Assembly: GCA_036557885.1 (NCBI GenBank)
Contig: DATBGS010000032.1
Span: forward strand, 1-41,478
DNA: 41,478 nt
Direction of reading: 5' to 3'
From: DATBGS01 sp036557885
Lineage (GTDB): Bacteria > Chloroflexota > Ktedonobacteria > Ktedonobacterales > DATBGS01
Part shown: positions 31,477-38,574 of the stretch, in pieces
Numbering within the stretch: position 1 is the first letter of the stretch
How the letters are laid out: every line of letters starts with the position of its first letter
Notes under the pieces: generated by a model
What the model saw: only the letters and a program-made list of their open reading frames with translations
Told to the model about the DNA's origin: nothing
Databases searched by the model: none
Translations under genes and position numbers: made by a program

Positions 31477-31535
31477 CTGCATTGCTCACAGACAGGCCAG
31501 CGAGCTTTGTTGTGCCCGGCCAGGCTGTTGATACA

Positions 31536-31564
31536 AGTATAGTGGCTTTGCGCCTCTTTGTCAA
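31536..31564 (-). promoter_or_regulatory. Consensus promoter of gene X
   Basis: Minus strand TTGACA (31559-31564), 17 bases, TATACT (31536-31541). Identical boxes and spacing are found before gene Y (38297-38325). Start of transcription near 31529. Confidence 0.85.
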
Positions 31565-31672
31565 TGAAAAATGGGACCAATTTCTCAAGCCGCCTGGCCT
31601 TCGCTTATACTTGAAGTCAAGTGTTGGCTCGAAGACGCGCCTTTTGAGCAGGCTGGCTCTGTGCGAAGCGCG

Positions 31673-31702
31673 TTGCAAGCTCTGCGACACAAGCGGTATA
31701 CT
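31673..31702 (+). promoter_or_regulatory. Promoter of the small coiled-coil membrane protein
   Basis: TTGCAA (31673-31678), 18 bases, TATACT (31697-31702). Start near 31709, about 38 bases before the GTG start codon at 31747. Confidence 0.6.
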
Positions 31703-31746
31703 GAAAGCCGGTTCTTCATATTCTCATCGGCAAAGGCAGGTATCTC

Positions 31747-32043
31747 GTGGACGCACTACTCAAGTTTCTCTCAGAAAACTTGTTCTGGTTTGTCGTGCTG
31801 GTGCTTGTTGGGGGAGGCAGCGTGCTTGGGCTGATCCGCTCGATGCACGCAGAAACCCAGAAACGGAAAATTGCGGTGGCCGAGGCGCAGGCGAGAATTG
31901 CCGAGGCCAAACGCGATGAGATTCGCGCGCAGGCGGAGGCAAATCGGGCTGCCGCAGATATTGCCCGGCTTCAAGTGGGCCAGCCCTCTCAGCAATTGCC
32001 ACTGCTGGAAGGGCGCAGCAGCGGGCCGCTGAGCCAGAACTAG
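31747..32043 (+). CDS. Small membrane protein with coiled coil
   Basis: A 98-residue protein: one membrane helix at residues about 11-31 (LFWFVVLVLVGGGSVLGLI), then a charged Ala/Glu/Lys/Arg helix (about 36-75, KRKIAVAEAQARIAEAKRDE...), probably a coiled coil in the cytoplasm, then a polar tail. No family is recognised. GTG 31747 with a weak ribosome site (AAAGGCAGG). Its own promoter lies at 31673-31702. Composition resembles phage-shock-type small proteins; that is only a resemblance. Confidence 0.65.
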   Translation: MDALLKFLSENLFWFVVLVLVGGGSVLGLIRSMHAETQKRKIAVAEAQARIAEAKRDEIRAQAEANRAAADIARLQVGQPSQQLPLLEGRSSGPLSQN

Positions 32044-32072
32044 GTGGCCTGATAGCCCCTGCCCACTGCTTG

Positions 32073-32555
32073 TCAGCTATAAGGCTTGAGCTTGGTTTGA
32101 AGCTCAGCGGCATGTTTATCTAGGCTGGAAAGTGTGAGATGTACATTCAACGAGGCATGAAATGCTTCGCTGAATGCCGAACGCGGACAAGCAACTTTCC
32201 ATTTCACTTTACGCTGGTGGACAAATTCCTTGACTTCTTTTGGCACGCTGGAAGCATAAAAATAAGCACCCTCAACTTGTCCTAAATATATCCACTGATC
32301 TTTCGCGTTGGAGAGCGCAACTGCATCACCAGTCTGCATCTCATGCACGAAACGGTGATTGGTTGCGGCATTCGCGGCAATCTGCTCCCTGCTATCATCT
32401 GAATAAGTATCCCGATAGAACTTCTTGAAAGCCTCAAGATCATCCGAGAGTGCTTCCATAGTGCCTATAGCCCAATCCATCGCAATGACGTTCTGCTGTA
32501 AGCAGTAATCCTTTGCGATACCTCCACTCCCCGCGCGCATCAGCCAGTATCTCAT
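32073..32555 (-). CDS. Mrr-N-like (EVE/PUA-related) stand-alone domain protein
   Basis: A 160-residue protein resembling the N-terminal domain of Mrr-type restriction proteins: MRYWLMRAGSGGIAKDYCL, then NVIAMDWAIG, MQTGDAVALSNAKDQWIYLG, and VHQRKVKWKV near the end. In Mrr-like proteins this domain precedes a PD-(D/E)XK nuclease and is thought to read modified bases. Here the nuclease part is absent and the gene ends after the domain. ATG 32555 has GAAGGAGGGAGCA upstream, and a TATAAT box on the minus strand (32607-32612). It may be a modified-DNA sensor or a remnant of a defence gene. Assignment rests on my recognition of the motif pattern. Confidence 0.6.
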   Translation of the reverse strand: MRYWLMRAGSGGIAKDYCLQQNVIAMDWAIGTMEALSDDLEAFKKFYRDTYSDDSREQIAANAATNHRFVHEMQTGDAVALSNAKDQWIYLGQVEGAYFYASSVPKEVKEFVHQRKVKWKVACPRSAFSEAFHASLNVHLTLSSLDKHAAELQTKLKPYS

Positions 32556-32629
32556 TGCTCCCTCCTTCTTAACCAGTTTCCAGCGCTAGACCTGACAGCC
32601 GTTGTTATTATACAGCAGGGGGTAAACAA

Positions 32630-32673
32630 GAAGAGAGCTATCTGCTGTTGGTGAACAGCAGATAGCTCTCTTC
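32630..32673 (-). terminator. Terminator after the formate-dehydrogenase-like gene
   Basis: 20-bp perfect inverted repeat, 32630-32649 and 32654-32673, with a 4-base loop. It lies 24 bases past the stop codon of the oxidoreductase gene. Reading in that direction it is followed by TTGTTTACC, a short T-rich stretch. Confidence 0.7.
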
Positions 32674-32696
32674 AGCAGGCAGGCATGATGCCCGCG

Positions 32697-34958
32697 CTAA
32701 TCCCCCGCTGCCCCCACAGCCACCGGCACCGCCGCTTTGACGGGCACAATCTCCACAATCGCGTTGTAGTCTGGCACGCCTGCCGCCACATCGCACACGC
32801 GCCGCCGGATGAGCACGTTGCACTCCGGCCAGAACGCCTGCACGTTGCGCGACTTCACGTTGTCTATCCGCACGCGGCACTCCATGCTCTGGCCGTTGTC
32901 GCTCTTGACCTGCACGCGATCACCATTCTTGACGCCTAGTGCCGCTGCATCCTCCGCCGACATCAGCAGCCCATCGCGCGGGGCGCCGCTCATGGTGTCC
33001 TTTTTGGCGTGGATCAAGCTGTTGAACTGCTTGCCGCGCCGCGTGGAAAGGAGGAAATGGCCTTCGGGCAGGTGCAGTTCCGGCGGCTGAAGCGCGAAGA
33101 AGTGCGCCTTGCCGTCGGGCGTCTTAAACTGCCCATCTTTATAGAGGAAGCGCCCGCCATACTGGAACTGATCGCCCTTCTTGCGCAGCCGCTCGATGCC
33201 CGCGTAGTTGGGCATCACGCGCGCAATCTCGTCGCGGATAGCCTGGGCGCTCTGGAAGATGATCTTGTCGCGCTTCTCTGGGTGGACCCGCGCCGCCACT
33301 TCCTGGAAGATTTCCCACTCGCAGCGCGCCTCGCCCACACGCGGGCCAGGGATTTCCGGCGAAAAGATCACGCGGCGCTCGGTGTTGGTTTCGGTGCCGC
33401 CGCCGGGCTGCTCGTAGCGTGTCTGCGCGGGCAGCAGCACAACGGTATCCGCCGGGTCCACCAGCATTTGCGTGGTGACATAGATGTCTTGATGCACGCG
33501 CAGCGTCAGCTTCTCCAGCGCCTCGCGCACGTATTCTGGCTCCGGCAGCACCTCCAGGAAGTTGCCGCCGCTGCAATACAGGGCATCCAGGTCGCCATCA
33601 TAGGCCGCGTCAATCATCGCCACCGCCCGCATGCCTGGCGCCTCCGGCACCTCAAAGCCCCACGCCTGGCTAAACTTCTCTATGTTCTCCGGGTTATTCA
33701 CCGCCGCGCCGCCCGGAAACGCATCAGGCACCGCGCCGACTTCGGCGCCGCCCTGCACGCCGCTGTGCCCGCGAATCGGCACGACGCCCGCGTGTTCCCT
33801 GCCCAGCCAGCCCTGCGAAATGGCGATATTCACCACCGCTTTCACGTTCTGCACGCCAAAGGTATGCTGGGTAATGCCCATGCTCCAGACCAGAATGCCG
33901 TTTTTCGCGGCGTGAATCTGCTCGGCAAAGCGGCGCATATCATCGCGGGTCTGCCCGCTGTGGCGCTCCAGCATCTCCCAGCTTTGCTTTGCCAGTTCCG
34001 CCTTCACTTCTTCCCAGCCAACCGTGTGCTTGTCAATAAACTCTTGATTGTACCAGCCCTGCTCAATCAGATACTTGAGCGTGCCATTGAAGAAGGCAAC
34101 ATCGCCGCCTGTTGAAATCTGATAGAAGTCATCCATCAGCTTCGTGCCCATCATGGCGCTTTCTGGCACCGAGGGCACCCAGTAGCGTGTCAGCCCCGGC
34201 TCTTTATAGGGGCCAACCACGACAATCTTCGTCCCGGCCTTCTTTGCGTAATAGAGATACTTGGTGGACACCGGCTGATTGTTGGCGATGTCGCTGCCCA
34301 CAAAGACCAGCAAATCGGTCCCGATCCAGTCCTTGTAGGACACCGAGGACGCGCCCACGCCAACCGTCTGCTTCAGGCCAACCGAGCTGGGCGAATGGCA
34401 GACCCGTGCCGCGTTATCCACATGGTTGGTCCCCAGGAAACGCGCCGCTTTCTGCGCCACGTAGTAGACCTCGTTGGTCAGCCCGCGTGAAGTCAGGTAG
34501 AAGGCCAGGCGGTCTGGCCGCGTGGCGCGGATTTTGTCGGCCACCACGTCCAGCGCCTCATCCCACGAGACGCGCTTAAAGCCAGCGTCTCCCTTGCGCC
34601 GCACCATCGGATAGGGCAGGCGCCCCAACTGACGCATTTCTGCGCTGGAAAGTTTCTTCAGTCCTTCCAGATCGTTTTCCAACCGCTGCCAGGGCATGGC
34701 ACCCATCGTGTTCAGTTCCAGCAGATTCAGCCGGATGGTGCAAAGGTGGATGCCATCCATCGTCCAGTCGTGCATGCCATACGTGCCCAGCGAGCAGCCG
34801 TCGCAGCAGCCATCGTTCAGAATGCGCCAGGCATAGAGCGGGTGCTGTTTGTTGTGCCAGGCAGTTTTAAAAATCTCCCAGAAATGATGCGGCTTGGTTT
34901 CACCAAGCCCAAACGGTTTCCAGTTGGCCCAGAGTGAAGGGGCCATCAGCTTTGCCAT
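32697..34958 (-). CDS. FdhF/YdeP-family molybdopterin oxidoreductase
   Basis: A 753-residue enzyme binding bis-molybdopterin guanine dinucleotide, of the formate dehydrogenase H / YdeP group. Near the N terminus it has NDGCCDGCSLGTYGM, a shortened Cys cluster region typical of YdeP. The metal-binding Cys is probably in ARVCHSPSSVGL, where selenium enzymes have Sec. Later motifs: GITQHTFGVQNVKAVVNIAI, PIRGHSGVQGGAEVGAVPDA and the C-terminal cofactor domain GKQFNSLIHAKKDTMSG. No Tat signal, so cytoplasmic. ATG 34958 has GGAGGTTGCTCTCT upstream. Paired with an OFA-family transporter 132 bases upstream. The substrate may be formate or another carboxylate; this is inference. Confidence 0.88.
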   Translation of the reverse strand: MAKLMAPSLWANWKPFGLGETKPHHFWEIFKTAWHNKQHPLYAWRILNDGCCDGCSLGTYGMHDWTMDGIHLCTIRLNLLELNTMGAMPWQRLENDLEGLKKLSSAEMRQLGRLPYPMVRRKGDAGFKRVSWDEALDVVADKIRATRPDRLAFYLTSRGLTNEVYYVAQKAARFLGTNHVDNAARVCHSPSSVGLKQTVGVGASSVSYKDWIGTDLLVFVGSDIANNQPVSTKYLYYAKKAGTKIVVVGPYKEPGLTRYWVPSVPESAMMGTKLMDDFYQISTGGDVAFFNGTLKYLIEQGWYNQEFIDKHTVGWEEVKAELAKQSWEMLERHSGQTRDDMRRFAEQIHAAKNGILVWSMGITQHTFGVQNVKAVVNIAISQGWLGREHAGVVPIRGHSGVQGGAEVGAVPDAFPGGAAVNNPENIEKFSQAWGFEVPEAPGMRAVAMIDAAYDGDLDALYCSGGNFLEVLPEPEYVREALEKLTLRVHQDIYVTTQMLVDPADTVVLLPAQTRYEQPGGGTETNTERRVIFSPEIPGPRVGEARCEWEIFQEVAARVHPEKRDKIIFQSAQAIRDEIARVMPNYAGIERLRKKGDQFQYGGRFLYKDGQFKTPDGKAHFFALQPPELHLPEGHFLLSTRRGKQFNSLIHAKKDTMSGAPRDGLLMSAEDAAALGVKNGDRVQVKSDNGQSMECRVRIDNVKSRNVQAFWPECNVLIRRRVCDVAAGVPDYNAIVEIVPVKAAVPVAVGAAGD

Positions 34959-35012
34959 AGAGAGCAACCTCCTGCAAGATGCAAGCGTGCGCCGGGCGGC
35001 GGCTCAAGGGGA

Positions 35013-35062
35013 CTGAACGCCGCCGTACCACAGAGACAGCGGCGTTCAGAGTAACTATAGCA
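35013..35062 (-). promoter_or_regulatory. Extended -10 promoter and leader hairpin of the oxidoreductase gene
   Basis: Minus-strand TGCTATAGT (35054-35062) stands between the transporter and oxidoreductase genes. Just downstream, CTGAACGCCGC (35013-35023) pairs with GCGGCGTTCAG (35039-35049), an 11-bp hairpin that may be the transporter's terminator or a leader element. Confidence 0.5.
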
Positions 35063-35090
35063 CAGATTCTCACCAACAGCCCGGCCAGTG

Positions 35091-36359
35091 TTAGGCGGGC
35101 TGCACCTGTCCAGTTATGACCGGAGCCTCTTCCTCCTGCACCTTGGGCGGGCGGATGAGCAGCGGGAGCAGGGTGCTGACGAGCATCACCCCCGCGATGA
35201 TATACAGTGCGGCGGTGTAGCCGCCGGTCAGGTCTTTCACCCGCGCAATCAGGATTGGCCCGATGATGCCACCTACGCCCCAGGCCGTGAGCATAAAGCC
35301 GTAGATCGAGCCTGCCCGCTTGGGGCCAAAGTAGTCAGCCGCAAACGCGGGCATCGTTCCAAAGCCGCCGCCATAGCACAACGCTACCACCACCGCCAGA
35401 ATGGAGAATAGGATAAAGTTGGAGGTGATAGCCAGCAGCAGGAACAGCGCGATCTGGGCGACAAACATGGTCAGGAAGACCATGCGGCGCCCAATGAAAT
35501 CCGAGAGCCAGGCCCAGAAGACGCGGCCCAGGAAGTTAAAGATCGAGATGGCGCTGACCAATCCAGCGGCCACAGCAACGGTGGCGCCGGTAATATCCTG
35601 CGCCATTGGCGAGGCTTGAGAAATCAACATGATGCCAGCAGAGACGTTGAGCGCCAGAATTCCCCACTGCGCATACCACTGCCAGCGTTTCAGCGCCTCA
35701 CCAGCGGTAAAATCGCGGGATGCGCGCTGCGCGCTGACTTTGGTGGTTGGCGTCCAGCCCGGCGGGACATAGCCTGCCGGTGGGTTGGCATAAAACTGCG
35801 CCGCGACAATCACCATAATCAGGTAGGCAATACCAACATAGAGGAAGGTGTTCCCAACCCCCACGCTTCCAATCAGTGCGGTAGCAATTGGCGAGAGCAG
35901 CAGCGCGCCGCCCCCAAAGCCGCAGACGGCCAGGCCCGTCACCAGGCCGCGCTTATCTGGGAACCATTTGACCAGCGTTGCCACTGGCACAATATAGCCC
36001 AGGCCCATGCCCAGCCCGCCGAGCACGCCATAGGTGCCGTAGAGCAGGTAGAGGTTATCGCCGGTGAACCCGGCCAGCAGCACCCCCAGGCCGTAGCAGA
36101 CGCCCGCCGCCGTCCCAATGACACGCGGGCCGTAGCGGTCCAGCAGGAAGCCGCCAATCGTGGCGCCAACGCCTAGCATAAAAATGGCGATGGTAAACGT
36201 GAGCGTTACCTGGGTGGCGTCCCAGCCGTGCTTTGCCTCCAATGGCTTGACAAAGACGCTCCAGGCATAAATGGCGCCTAAGGCAATTTGCATGATGATA
36301 GCAGCCACCACAATCCCCCAGCGGTTGCGAACCTTGATCTCCGTTGACGCGGTTGCCAT
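35091..36359 (-). CDS. OFA-family MFS transporter (oxalate/formate antiporter type)
   Basis: A 422-residue twelve-helix major facilitator of the oxalate:formate antiporter family. Marks are the first helix NRWGIVVAAIIMQIALGAIYAWSVF start, GGLGMGLGYIVPVATLVKWF, RGLVTGLAVCGFGGGA, then GRVFWAWLSDFIGRR between helices, and GGGFGTMPAFAADYFG in the second half. It probably moves formate, oxalate or another carboxylate across the membrane. ATG 36359 is preferred over 36368 because AAAGGATGGG is correctly spaced from it. Promoter at 36629-36657, leader about 260 bases. Its partner gene encodes the formate-dehydrogenase-like enzyme. Confidence 0.9.
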   Translation of the reverse strand: MATASTEIKVRNRWGIVVAAIIMQIALGAIYAWSVFVKPLEAKHGWDATQVTLTFTIAIFMLGVGATIGGFLLDRYGPRVIGTAAGVCYGLGVLLAGFTGDNLYLLYGTYGVLGGLGMGLGYIVPVATLVKWFPDKRGLVTGLAVCGFGGGALLLSPIATALIGSVGVGNTFLYVGIAYLIMVIVAAQFYANPPAGYVPPGWTPTTKVSAQRASRDFTAGEALKRWQWYAQWGILALNVSAGIMLISQASPMAQDITGATVAVAAGLVSAISIFNFLGRVFWAWLSDFIGRRMVFLTMFVAQIALFLLLAITSNFILFSILAVVVALCYGGGFGTMPAFAADYFGPKRAGSIYGFMLTAWGVGGIIGPILIARVKDLTGGYTAALYIIAGVMLVSTLLPLLIRPPKVQEEEAPVITGQVQPA

Positions 36360-36628
36360 GAATCCCATCCTTTCAGATACGATGGTTTGATGACTCTACG
36401 AAGAGATAACCGGGCTGCGGTGAAGAGGAAAACAGGGACACATAGGGATGTTTGTGGGTATGGCCTCCTTTCTCGCGTCTGCTGCGCTGTGTGCGCCTTC
36501 ATCAGGCAAGCACTACGACGAAGGAATATTCACCAGAGAAGGAGAGAGATGGCGCGTAAAGAGGGGAAAATTAAAGAAAAGAATGATCTCTAGTTATTTG
36601 GCTCGTGGCACGATAGATATTACCTATA

Positions 36629-36657
36629 AAGATACCAAACAAAGTGGAAGAAGTCAA
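36629..36657 (-). promoter_or_regulatory. Promoter of the OFA transporter gene
   Basis: Minus strand TTGACT (36652-36657), 17 bases, TATCTT (36629-36634), in a stretch richer in A/T than its surroundings. The start near 36622 leaves a leader of about 260 bases without a gene. Confidence 0.6.
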
Positions 36658-36692
36658 GGGGTGCAACTTTTTTGAGAAGCCCTGCCATCAAA

Positions 36693-36736
36693 CGCTTGCT
36701 GCTGTGCCCTTCTCTCTTAGGGCACAGCAGCAAGCG
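36693..36736 (-). terminator. Hairpin terminator of gene Y
   Basis: 17-bp perfect inverted repeat CGCTTGCTGCTGTGCCC (36693-36709) and its complement (36720-36736), 10-base loop, 27 bases past the stop codon of gene Y. Only a short TTT follows in that direction. Confidence 0.6.
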
Positions 36737-36763
36737 GCACGCTCGCCAGTTCTGCGCGGGAGG

Positions 36764-37621
36764 TTAGTACAGCCGCTCGGCGAACCAGCCAAGCAGACGG
36801 TCCCAGGCCGCCTCTGGTATCTGCGTCACATCGGCCACCCCCATCAACGCCGCCAGTTCGTACTCCAGATCAGCAATTGGTTGACCGCTGATGATATGGC
36901 ACGCGCGCAGGAAGAGGTGCATGGTGCGCTCATGATCGGGGCTGAGCGCCCCAGGAGGCGCGTCGGGATTGACGAGCAGGACCGCCCACAACGCCTCGAT
37001 CTCCTTCTCGACCCAGAGCAATCGCCGCTGATTTTCGGCCTGCGCCGCCCGCCCTTCCGCCTGCTGCCCCTCTAGCTCCTGCTCCACCCTGGTCAGCCGC
37101 GTCTCTCCCCGCTGGTCTTCCTGCTCGATGCGGTTCGCTAGCGCGCGGCGCATCTCGGCCACCGACGGCGGCGGCTCATCTCGTGGGGGCAGCGGCGGGG
37201 GAGACTGATGAGCCTTCGCTTGCTCCTGCGGGCGTGCCTGGATGTCAGCTTTATAGAAGTGGCTATTGAAGGCATCAACCGCGTCCGTCTGAAGCAGCAT
37301 GATCAACTCCCGCTTCTCCTCAGAAAGACGGGTGAGGTCAAAGCCACCCAACCACAACGGCATCGCCCAGGTCACAAGAACATTGACAACTTGCGGTCCT
37401 CCAGGCGTTTCAATTTGAGCCAGAAGAAGACTCTTGCTAAGAACAGGATGTGACTGAATACGCCGTGTTTGGCTCCAACGATCAATGTCAAGAGCCTCAC
37501 ACAAGTGCCTGAGAACCACTGCAACACGACCATCGGAAAAGCGCACCACCAGAAATTCATGGCCTGCAAAGGAAATAACCACCTGATCCACTGGAATGAT
37601 TGGGGACACCTCTGGTTTCAT
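36764..37621 (-). CDS. P22 antirepressor-like protein Y
   Basis: A 285-residue paralogue of protein X. Residues about 5-130 match P22_AR_N: SPIIPVDQVVISFAGHEFLV, then LRHLCEALDIDRWSQTRRIQ, then MPLWLGGFDLTRLSEEKREL. A Pro/Gln-rich linker (about 135-165) and an Arg/Glu-rich coiled coil (about 165-220) follow; the last 60 residues (HERTMHLFLRACHIISGQPI...) resemble the end of protein X (EHLGEMRGLMQALGHQTGQQ...). X and Y are about one-third identical by eye in the first domain. ATG 37621 has GGAGGAAACTTGC upstream. Leader of about 670 bases with conserved elements and DnaA-type boxes. Confidence 0.75.
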   Translation of the reverse strand: MKPEVSPIIPVDQVVISFAGHEFLVVRFSDGRVAVVLRHLCEALDIDRWSQTRRIQSHPVLSKSLLLAQIETPGGPQVVNVLVTWAMPLWLGGFDLTRLSEEKRELIMLLQTDAVDAFNSHFYKADIQARPQEQAKAHQSPPPLPPRDEPPPSVAEMRRALANRIEQEDQRGETRLTRVEQELEGQQAEGRAAQAENQRRLLWVEKEIEALWAVLLVNPDAPPGALSPDHERTMHLFLRACHIISGQPIADLEYELAALMGVADVTQIPEAAWDRLLGWFAERLY

Positions 37622-37675
37622 GCAAGTTTCCTCCAACTGCTTTTTACGCTTGAACGAAAAGAATCCGCTTTTTCA

Positions 37676-37776
37676 GGGGGGCGTCAGGATGACGCCCCCC
37701 TTGGAGAAAGGGAGCGTCATCCTGACGCTCCCTCTGATGAGGCCCCTCACGATGAGGCCCCCTCACGATGAGGCCC
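37676..37776. repeat. Hairpins and tandem repeats in the 5' leader of gene Y
   Basis: Hairpin GGGGGGCGTCA-GGA-TGACGCCCCCC (37676-37700), hairpin GGGAGCGTCA-TCC-TGACGCTCCC (37710-37732), then GATGAGGCCCCTCAC repeated about 2.7 times (37736-37776). The two hairpins share the GCGTCA/TGACGC core. They stand 55 bases before the ATG of gene Y, so they would be in its mRNA and could block or tune ribosome access. Absent from gene X. Confidence 0.75.
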
Positions 37777-37780
37777 TTCT

Positions 37781-37974
37781 TGTGGATAACTTTATAATCA
37801 TCCCTCCTTCTTGAGAGGGTCGCGCTCAAACTTCGCTCAAGAGAACTGTGTGACACAGCAGGAATCCGCCCTTTCTGCTGCCTGACACAGCAGGGATGAA
37901 CGATTCGTGCGTCACCACGACGCGGGGAATCCCAAGGGGATTGTCTTACACCATCCATCCTCTTTTGTGGATAA
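37781..37974. promoter_or_regulatory. Two DnaA-box sequences in the gene Y leader
   Basis: TTATCCACA, the consensus DnaA 9-mer, on the minus strand at 37781-37789 and 37966-37974. Between them CTGTGTGACACAGCAGG-type repeats occur (about 37847-37897). With the copy at 31317 these are three perfect boxes, all in antirepressor-like leaders. No origin features (AT-rich unwinding region, dnaA or dnaN genes) are present. Confidence 0.5.
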
Positions 37975-38054
37975 CTCACTCCATCCCTTTGCTATCCACT
38001 TGTCGCATCACCTCCCTTCATACCTGCGAAAGTCCTGTAAGTTGCCTTCTATGC

Positions 38055-38122
38055 TTGACGGTTGCTGTCCTTGCTGGTATAATGACTCCTGTTTGACCAG
38101 TGCAGCCCTTGCTGCTTATGAT
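38055..38122 (+). promoter_or_regulatory. Tandem plus-strand promoters inside the gene Y leader
   Basis: First: TTGACG (38055-38060), 17 bases, TATAAT (38078-38083), a near-perfect sigma-70 promoter. Second: TTGACC (38093-38098), 18 bases, TATGAT (38117-38122). Both point against gene Y, across the conserved leader. They arose by local duplication: each carries GC.G.CCTTGCTG between the boxes, as does the single copy before gene X. Confidence 0.75.
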
Positions 38123-38128
38123 GGATGC

Positions 38129-38236
38129 GAGAAGGCACGCAACAACACCTTCGACACTCCACAGAGCCTTCAGACTCTGCAACTTCTGACGGTGGCGACG
38201 CTTTTTCTTAAAGATTGGCGTCGCCGCGCCATTTTC
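38129..38236 (+). ncRNA. Candidate antisense RNA of the gene Y leader
   Basis: Counterpart of 31372-31476, expected from the promoters at 38055-38122. Hairpins GAAGG/CCTTC-type, AGAGCC/GACTCT (one G-T pair) and a perfect GGCGACGC/GCGTCGCC (38194-38201, 38218-38225) followed six bases later by TTTT. Complementary to the gene Y mRNA leader. Confidence 0.4.
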
Positions 38237-38296
38237 TCTTCGTTGCTCACAGCCAGACCAGCGAGGATTTCCGCGTCTCGTCTAGCTGTTGACACT

Positions 38297-38325
38297 AGTA
38301 TAGTTGAAATACCGCGTGCTGTCAA
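38297..38325 (-). promoter_or_regulatory. Consensus promoter of gene Y
   Basis: Minus strand TTGACA (38320-38325), 17 bases, TATACT (38297-38302). Same boxes and spacing as before gene X; start near 38290. Confidence 0.85.
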
Positions 38326-38466
38326 GGAGTTCTGGCACTTCTCTCCCCCAAATGGACACCTCGCTCTTGCTGGTTTGCGCGGCGCCCCTGGTACCCCCGG
38401 CTTCCGGCTGGGGACCAGCGCATCAGCGGGGATGCCGGTGGTGCAGGTGAGCTTCTTTGCATGATG

Positions 38467-38521
38467 ATATTGAAATATTTAATTCAAGTATTGACTTTTT
38501 CAATATCTTATGTTATATAAT
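38467..38521 (+). promoter_or_regulatory. Promoter with inverted repeat before the Cys-rich membrane protein
   Basis: TTGACT (38491-38496), then TATATA at 17 bases (38514-38519) or TATAAT at 19 bases (38516-38521). The inverted repeat ATATTGAAA (38467-38475) / TTTCAATAT (38498-38506) brackets the -35 box, as an operator would. The region is strikingly A/T-rich compared with its surroundings. Confidence 0.6.
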
Positions 38522-38574
38522 TGAAGACCCAGATAAAAAGCACGCTCGCAGACCTGCACACCAAGGAGGACTCT

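Larger units (their letters stand above)
31300..31530 (-). promoter_or_regulatory. Conserved leader of gene X, with a DnaA-box sequence
   Basis: Transcribed from the promoter at 31536-31564, it would be the first part of a leader of about 430 bases. It aligns base for base over most of its length with 38017-38290 before gene Y. Hairpins present in both include GGCGACGC/GCGYCGCC, GAGYC/GGCTC, GAAGG/CCTTC and GCAGC-AAGG-GCTGC (minus sense). A perfect TTATCCACA DnaA-type 9-mer lies at 31317-31325. Frames are not conserved: a one-base indel after GAGCAA shifts the reading between X and Y, so it is not a protein gene. Confidence 0.65.
38017..38290 (-). promoter_or_regulatory. Conserved leader of gene Y
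   Basis: Counterpart of 31300-31530. Conserved blocks in minus sense include ATGGCGCGGCGACGCCAATC, GTGAGCAA, GCCTTCTCGCAT, GCAGCAAGGGCTGC and GACTTTCGCAGG. Hairpins keep pairing despite changes: GAGTC/GGCTC here against GAGCC/GGCTC before gene X. Y differs by a tandem duplication of about 40 bases (38045-38122) that doubles the plus-strand promoter. Confidence 0.65.

Noticed and set aside
31747..32043. Holin or phage lysis gene next to the antirepressor-like gene
   Set aside because: One membrane helix and a coiled coil are not enough, and no other phage structural, integrase or lysis genes are seen, so a prophage is not supported.
33009..34115. 368-residue plus-strand frame over the molybdoenzyme gene
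   Set aside because: His/Arg/Leu-rich shadow; the minus strand carries an uninterrupted enzyme with all motifs.
37907..38464. 185-residue plus-strand frame across the gene Y leader
   Set aside because: Parts can be matched to frames in the gene X leader only by changing frame, so coding is not conserved; the RNA/DNA explanation fits better.
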